In this document: positions 59,378 to 64,000 of the stretch, one piece after another
How positions within the stretch are numbered: the stretch's first letter is position 1
Layout: each line of letters starts with the position of its first letter
DNA from: Rhodocyclaceae bacterium
Lineage (GTDB): Bacteria; Pseudomonadota; Gammaproteobacteria; Burkholderiales; CAIKXV01
NCBI GenBank assembly: GCA_020248265.1
Contig: JADCHX010000001.1
Span: 62,001-126,000 of the forward strand
Reading direction: 5' to 3'
DNA length: 64,000 bases
The notes under the pieces: generated by a model
What the model saw: the letters and a program-made list of their open reading frames with translations, nothing else
What the model was told of the DNA's origin: nothing
The model's database searches: none
Translations under genes and position numbers: made by a program

Positions 59378-60295
59378 ATGGCATGGAAGTTCGAGCCGGT
59401 CCCCGGACCGCTCAAGGGACAGTTCGGCGGGGCCCTGGGTGGCCTCGCCTGGGATGGCAGCGGCATGCTGGTGAGCGCGACCGAGGCGGGCTTCATCTTC
59501 CGCCACGATCCGGCCACCGGAACCTTCACCGAAGTGCGCAGGCATGCCAATCGGGTCAACGGCATCGCGTTCTCGACCGAGCCCGGCGTGCTCTACGGCT
59601 GCCAGGAAGGCGGCCGCCGGATGATCCAGTTCCAGCCGCGCGGCACGGCGAACCCGACCGCCACCCGGATCGACGGCAAGGTGCACAACTTCCCGTGCGA
59701 TCTGTGCGTCGATCGCGGCGGCCGGGTGTGGTTCTCGGATCCGTACAGCCATGTACTGTCGTTCGGTCCGCAGATCTTCCCGCCGCTGCACCATGCATCG
59801 GTGCTGCGTCTGGGCCGCGACGAGCGCGCGCACTGGCACCTCGACCGCGTCACCGAAGACACGCTCGCGCCGCGCGCCGTGCTGCTGTCGCCGGACGAGA
59901 AGACACTGTACGTCGGCGAAGGCGAAGTCGGCCGCAAGGGACCGCGCGAGCTGCGTGCCTACCCGCTCGACGCGCATGGCCATGCCGGCACGCCGGTGGT
60001 GATGCACAGCTTCGGCGCCGACCATCGCGGCGAACAGCGCGGCATCGAGGGCATGTGCCTGGACAGCGACGGCAACATCGTGGCCGTCTGCGGATCACGG
60101 CGCAGCGGCCCTGGCCCGCATGTGATGGTGTTCTCGCCGTCGGGCACGATCCTCGAGTCGCATCCGCTGCCCGGCGACCTGCCCGCACGCTGCCAGTTCG
60201 GCGGGCCGGCCCTCGACACCCTGTACGTGAGCACGCTCGGCGGCGAGCTGTTCACCGCACGCGATATCGGACGAAAGGGCTACCAGCGGTTCTGA
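59378..60295 (+). CDS. SMP-30/strictosidine-synthase-like beta-propeller, second copy
   Basis: 305 aa. EPVPGPLKGQFGGALGGLAW, VNGIAFSTEPGVLYGCQEGG, NFPCDLCVDRGGRVWFSDPY, PRAVLLSPDEKTLYVGEGEV and IEGMCLDSDGNIVAVCGSRR; the metal set matches SMP-30 only in part (no clear GEGP Glu at the start). It could be a lactonase with another ligand. ATG 59378 with AAGGAG. 29 nt after the first propeller. Confidence 0.9.
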   Translation: MAWKFEPVPGPLKGQFGGALGGLAWDGSGMLVSATEAGFIFRHDPATGTFTEVRRHANRVNGIAFSTEPGVLYGCQEGGRRMIQFQPRGTANPTATRIDGKVHNFPCDLCVDRGGRVWFSDPYSHVLSFGPQIFPPLHHASVLRLGRDERAHWHLDRVTEDTLAPRAVLLSPDEKTLYVGEGEVGRKGPRELRAYPLDAHGHAGTPVVMHSFGADHRGEQRGIEGMCLDSDGNIVAVCGSRRSGPGPHVMVFSPSGTILESHPLPGDLPARCQFGGPALDTLYVSTLGGELFTARDIGRKGYQRF

Positions 60296-60388
60296 AGGGC
60301 AATACCAACGCATCGGCCGATGCGACCGCCACCGGTTTTCACACAGAGACAGGCGCGAGGCCAGGCAGCCATCCAGGAGGAGGCAACC

Positions 60389-61390
60389 ATGCATGGGAAC
60401 AAGCAGGCGTCGAGACGTTCCGCTCGGGCGGGAGGTCTGCTCGCGGCGGCCGCACTGGCCGGCGCAGCATGCGCCGCGGCATCTACACCGCAGGCGTTCG
60501 CGCAGGAGTTCCCGCAGAAGCCGCTTCGGATCGTGGTCGGACCCGGCCCGGACATCGTCGGCCGCATGCTCGGACAGCACTACACCGAGGCCTGGGGACA
60601 GCCGACGCTGATCGACCCGCGCCCCGGAGGCGGTGGCGTGATCGCGGCCGAGATCGTCGCCAAGGCCCCGCCGGACGGCTACAGCATGCTGCTGTCGAGT
60701 GCAGCCTACACCATCAACGCCGTCTTGCAGCCGGGCAGTACCGACCTGCTGCGCGACTTCGCACCGGTCGTGTTCGCAGCCTCGTCGCCGTTCGTGCTGA
60801 TGGTGCATCCATCGCTGCCAGTACGCTCCACCGCGGAGCTGATCGCGCTCGCGCGCAAGCGGCCAGGCCAGATCAACTATGCCTCCTCGGGCAACGGCAC
60901 CCCGCCTCACCTGGCTGGCGAGCTGTTCAAGTCGATGGCGAAGGTCGACATGGTTCACATCCCGTACAAGTCGGCAGGACCGGCCATCATGGACACCGTG
61001 GGGGGCCAGGTTCAGGCGGTGTTCGGCATCGCCTCGGTCGCGATGCCGCAGGTGCTGTCCGGCAAGCTGCGTGGGCTGGCGGTGAGTAGCAGGGAGCGTT
61101 CGCGGCTGGCGCCCGACATTCCGACGCTGAACGAGACCGGACTGCCGGGTTTCGAGGTGATCGGCTGGAACGGCCTGATGGCGCCGGTGGCCACGCCCCG
61201 GGCAATCGTCGCGAAGCTCAATGCCGAAGCGCTGGCCGCGCTGAAGCAGCCGCAGTTCCAGGCGAAGCTGGTCGGGGCGGGCTACGAGCCTGCCGCACCG
61301 AACACGCCGGAACAGTTCGGCGAACAGGTGCGTGCGGAGGTGGCCAAATGGGCGAAGCTGGTGAAAGAAACCGGCATGCGGGTGGACTGA
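60389..61390 (+). CDS. Bug/TctC-family solute-binding protein, short-loop variant
   Basis: 333 aa. AGGAGGAGGCAACC before ATG 60389. The leader ASRRSARAGGLLAAAALAGA starts with a twin-arginine-like RR, then AQEFPQKPLRIVVGPGPDIV, the same shortened first loop as at 51536. DPRPGGGGVIAAEIVAKAPP and HIPYKSAGPAIMDTVGGQVQ. Its stop and the next start overlap (TGATG), so two Bug proteins are made from coupled genes. Confidence 0.94.
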   Translation: MHGNKQASRRSARAGGLLAAAALAGAACAAASTPQAFAQEFPQKPLRIVVGPGPDIVGRMLGQHYTEAWGQPTLIDPRPGGGGVIAAEIVAKAPPDGYSMLLSSAAYTINAVLQPGSTDLLRDFAPVVFAASSPFVLMVHPSLPVRSTAELIALARKRPGQINYASSGNGTPPHLAGELFKSMAKVDMVHIPYKSAGPAIMDTVGGQVQAVFGIASVAMPQVLSGKLRGLAVSSRERSRLAPDIPTLNETGLPGFEVIGWNGLMAPVATPRAIVAKLNAEALAALKQPQFQAKLVGAGYEPAAPNTPEQFGEQVRAEVAKWAKLVKETGMRVD

Positions 61391-62376
61391 TGACGACCCA
61401 CCTGCGACGCATCGGGCTGGTCCTGCCACTGCTGGCAGCGGCACTGGCAGCGGTCCCTGTGCCGGCCGGTGCACAGGCCTGGCCGATAAAGCCGGTGCGC
61501 CTCGTCGCGCCCTTCCCTCCAGGCGGGTCGTCCGACCTGGTGGCCCGAGTCGTCGCCCACGGCCTCGGCGAGGCGCTGGGGCAACAGGTGATCACCGAGA
61601 ACCGCGCCGGGGCGGGCGGCAGCATCGGCACCGCGATGGTGGCCAAGGCCCCTGCCGACGGATATACGCTGCTGCTAGCCGGCATCGGTCCGATCGCGAC
61701 CAACGTCCACCTGTATGCCGACGTCGGCTACGACCCGGTGCGCGACCTGGCCGCGATCACGCCGGTGGCCAGTGCGCCGACGATGCTGGTCGGGCATCCC
61801 AGCGTGCCGGCGAAGACGGTGAAGGAACTGCTGGCACTGGCACGGCGCAAGCCCGGGGCGCTGACCTGCGGCTCCGGTGGCGTCGGCACGCCGGCACACC
61901 TCGGCTGCGAGATGTTCAAGCTGCTGGCGAAGGTCGACGTACTGCATGTCGCCTACAAGGGCAGTGGCCAGGCAATCAACGACCTGATCGGCGGGCAGAT
62001 TCACCTGGTGTTCGCAAGCACTCCCGTCGGCGTGCCGAACCTGCGCAACGGCAAGCTACGCGGCTATGCGGTGACCTCGACCAGCCGAACGCCGCAGGCG
62101 CCCGATCTGCCGACGCTGGACGAGGCCGGCGTGAAGGGGTATGTGTTCGACAGCTGGTGGGGAGCCTTCATGCCGGCGCGCACGCCGGCCGCGATCATCG
62201 ACCGGGTGGCCGCGGACATCGCGAAGGTGGTCACCGGCGGCGAGGCGAAGGAACGCTTTGGCGTGCTGGGGCTCGATCCCTATGTGCTGTCGCCGGCGGC
62301 CTTCGCGGCACTGGTGCGCGCAGACGTGGAACGCATCGGGCAGCTGGTCCGCGCGACCGGCATCCGGGCCGATTGA
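61390..62376 (+). CDS. Bug/TctC-family solute-binding protein
   Basis: 328 aa. Signal IGLVLPLLAAALAAVPVPAGA, then QAWPIKPVRLVAPFPPGGSS, NRAGAGGSIGTAMVAKAPAD and HVAYKGSGQAINDLIGGQIH (Ala for Pro in the inter-lobe motif). Normal first loop, unlike its coupled neighbour. Two binding proteins with different loops in one operon suggests two ligands, or substrate and product of one pathway. Confidence 0.94.
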   Translation: MTTHLRRIGLVLPLLAAALAAVPVPAGAQAWPIKPVRLVAPFPPGGSSDLVARVVAHGLGEALGQQVITENRAGAGGSIGTAMVAKAPADGYTLLLAGIGPIATNVHLYADVGYDPVRDLAAITPVASAPTMLVGHPSVPAKTVKELLALARRKPGALTCGSGGVGTPAHLGCEMFKLLAKVDVLHVAYKGSGQAINDLIGGQIHLVFASTPVGVPNLRNGKLRGYAVTSTSRTPQAPDLPTLDEAGVKGYVFDSWWGAFMPARTPAAIIDRVAADIAKVVTGGEAKERFGVLGLDPYVLSPAAFAALVRADVERIGQLVRATGIRAD

Positions 62377-62399
62377 AACGAACCAGGGGAGCAGGCGAG

Positions 62400-63506
62400 A
62401 TGGCGGTAGCGAAGAAGGCAGTGAAGAAGACGGCGAAGACCGCGGCGAAGAAGACCGTGGCCAGGCGTTCCACCGCGCTGGCATCGGCCGCGCGCAAGAC
62501 CCGGGCCGGCGGACGAAGGATCGACGTGCACAGCCATGTCGTCCCTGCGGAACTGCTGCAGGCGATCGAGCGCGACCCGTCGCGCTTCCAGATGAAGATC
62601 GAATCGCGTGACGGCAGCCAGAAGATCGTGCGCGAGGGTGGCCATGCATTCCCGGTCTATCCGGAGTTCTCGGATCCTGCCGTGAAGGTCGCCGGCATGG
62701 ACCGCAAGGGACTCGACGTCTCGTTCATCTCGCCGGCGCCGATCGTGATGATGTACTGGCTCGGCGTCGATGCGGCAGCCGAGGCCGCGCGCATCACCAA
62801 CGACGGCATCGCGAACATGGTGGCGGCGCACCCGGATCGGCTGCGCGGCATGGGCACGCTGCCGATGCAGCATCCCGATGCCGCGATCGCCGAGCTCGAG
62901 CGCATCGTGCGCGACCACGGCTTCCGCTCGGTCGAACTGGGCACCTCAGTCGAGCACGAACAGTTGTCCGAGCCGCGCTTCCGTCCGGTGCTGAAGCGGG
63001 CGCAGGACCTCAAGGTGTTCATCTTCGCGCACCCGTATTCGTCGACGCCGGAGTGCGGCACCGAGAACTACCACCTGCGTAACCTGATCGGCAATCCGCT
63101 GCATAGCACGATCATGGTGGGCAACCTCATGTTCAGCGGCGCACTCGACGACCTGAAGACGCTGAAGATCGTGCTCGCCCACGGCGGCGGCTACATCCCC
63201 TACCAGATCGGGCGCTTCGTCCATGGGCACAAGGTGCGCAAGGACACGAAGCAGGACACCCGCACTTCTCCCGAGAAGATGCTGCGGCGGTTCTGGTACG
63301 ACGCGCTGGTCCACGATGAGGCGGCTCTGCGCTACCTCATCGAACGCGTCGGCGCCGACCGGGTGGTGCTCGGGACCGATGCGCCGTTCGACATGGGGGA
63401 AGAGAATCCGCTGGAGCGGCTGAAGGCGGTGAAGCGGCTGTCGACCGCCGACCGCGAGCTGATCTGCAGCGGCAATGCGATGAAGCTGTACGGCGGAAAG
63501 CTGTAG
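62400..63506 (+). CDS. ACMSD-like amidohydrolase-2 with a lysine-rich N-terminal tail
   Basis: 368 aa. The core, from residue 40, has RRIDVHSHVVPAELLQAI (HxH), SFISPAPIVMMYWLGV, FIFAHPYSSTPECGTE, KIVLAHGGGYIPYQIGRF and VVLGTDAPFDMGEENP (barrel Asp), as in ACMSD/gamma-resorcylate decarboxylases. The first 37 residues (AVAKKAVKKTAKTAAKKTV and beyond) are Lys/Ala-rich like histone H1/AlgP-type tails, without metal or signal features. GGGGAGCAGG serves ATG 62400, so the tail is probably translated. Decarboxylase or hydrolase in the operon. Confidence 0.9.
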   Translation: MAVAKKAVKKTAKTAAKKTVARRSTALASAARKTRAGGRRIDVHSHVVPAELLQAIERDPSRFQMKIESRDGSQKIVREGGHAFPVYPEFSDPAVKVAGMDRKGLDVSFISPAPIVMMYWLGVDAAAEAARITNDGIANMVAAHPDRLRGMGTLPMQHPDAAIAELERIVRDHGFRSVELGTSVEHEQLSEPRFRPVLKRAQDLKVFIFAHPYSSTPECGTENYHLRNLIGNPLHSTIMVGNLMFSGALDDLKTLKIVLAHGGGYIPYQIGRFVHGHKVRKDTKQDTRTSPEKMLRRFWYDALVHDEAALRYLIERVGADRVVLGTDAPFDMGEENPLERLKAVKRLSTADRELICSGNAMKLYGGKL

Positions 63507-63541
63507 CACCGCGGTACGGCGCATCCGGAGGAGGTACGTCG

Positions 63542-64000
63542 ATGAAGAGGGATCGAAGGCAGGCGATCGACCTGCCCGCAGTCGCCGCGCTGCCGTGGCT
63601 CCTACTGCTGCCTGCGCTGGCGCAGGCGCAGGGCCCGGCGGTGGCCTGGCCGACGAAGCCGCTGCGCCTGATCGTGCCTTCGGGCCCGGTCGGGCCAAGC
63701 GACTTCCTCGCCCGGGCACTCGGCAACCGGCTGTCCGAGCACCTGAAGCAGGGCGTGGTGATCGACAATCGGCCGGGCGCCGGTGGCACGCTGGGCACCA
63801 TGCTGACCGCGCGCGCAGCACCCGACGGCCACACGATCCTGGTCATGGGCATGAACAACTACGTGATCAACGCGACGCTGTACCCGCAGCTGCCGTACGA
63901 CTCGTACAAGGATCTGATCCCGGTTTCGGTGCTGGCCGACGCACCACTGCTGCTCGCCTCGCATCCGTCGGTACCGGCGAAGAACGTGCAGCAGCTGGTC
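63542..64000 (+). CDS. Bug/TctC-family solute-binding protein (5' part)
   Basis: First 153 residues; the gene runs out of the window. Signal DLPAVAALPWLLLLPALAQA, mature part WPTKPLRLIVPSGPVGPSDF, then DNRPGAGGTLGTMLTARAAP and PYDSYKDLIPVSVLADAPLL. The loop reads SGPVGPSD instead of PFxPGGxxD. GGAGGAGG 5 nt before ATG 63542. It continues the plus-strand operon (35-nt gap). Confidence 0.93.
   Translation, partial: MKRDRRQAIDLPAVAALPWLLLLPALAQAQGPAVAWPTKPLRLIVPSGPVGPSDFLARALGNRLSEHLKQGVVIDNRPGAGGTLGTMLTARAAPDGHTILVMGMNNYVINATLYPQLPYDSYKDLIPVSVLADAPLLLASHPSVPAKNVQQLV

Noticed and set aside
1-64000. rRNA, tRNA, CRISPR, prophage or integrase
   Set aside because: No recognisable cloverleaf, rRNA segment, spaced repeats or phage/integrase proteins were seen.

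Overview
This window is 64 kb of very GC-rich, densely packed bacterial chromosome. G/C-biased third codon positions, strong AGGAG-type ribosome binding sites and the gene content point to a betaproteobacterium of the Burkholderiales (Alcaligenaceae/Bordetella-like or a relative). The main reason is the large number of Bug/TctC-type periplasmic solute-binding proteins: 18 are present, two of them cut by the window edges. No TctA or TctB membrane subunit is present, and there are no rRNA or tRNA genes, no CRISPR array and no transposase.

The layout is a chain of short catabolic cassettes, most pairing one or more Bug proteins with a few cytoplasmic enzymes. 1-6071: Bug, crotonase, NAD-dependent epimerase, Bug, CocE-type hydrolase, Bug. 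6152-10384: two paralogous NodB-like deacetylases bracketing a Bug protein and a three-domain RidA-like protein. 10397-13967 (minus): aconitase/isopropylmalate-dehydratase-like large and small subunits, a ModA-like protein without signal peptide, and Bug. 14219-15667: Tat lipoprotein amidohydrolase, preceded by a perfect 23-bp palindrome. 15756-16393: ParDE-type toxin-antitoxin. 16390-20275 (minus): small GatC/AtzG-like protein, amidase, Bug, amidase. 20471-24000: Bug, HEAT-repeat lipoprotein, an unrecognised protein and a second toxin-antitoxin pair.

24077-28546 (minus): dienelactone hydrolase and PCuAC copper chaperone, Bug, MmgE/PrpD protein, and an alpha/beta hydrolase whose nucleophile position is Lys. 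28832-30445: three envelope proteins, two of them tandem duplicates. 30560-31194: broken RES-domain gene. 31195-36495: MmgE/PrpD, LigI-like amidohydrolase, GFA protein, Asp/Glu racemase, cupin, CoA-transferase. 36627-42346: three Bug proteins, two MaoC-like hot-dog proteins, a RidA-like protein and a double OsmC protein. 42423-46494: four paralogous alpha/beta hydrolases and an SDR. 46660-53608: four Bug proteins, carboxymuconolactone-decarboxylase-like protein, TauD-type dioxygenase and ketopantoate-reductase-like protein.

53610-64000 is the most coherent pathway. A CysB-like LysR regulator is divergent from a plus-strand run of cupin, thiamine-diphosphate enzyme, two SMP-30-type beta-propellers, two Bug proteins, an ACMSD-like amidohydrolase with a lysine-rich N-terminal tail, and a further Bug protein that leaves the window. 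The general picture is uptake and degradation of diverse carboxylates, amides and lactones. No substrate can be read from the sequence. Functions given are family-level unless stated.
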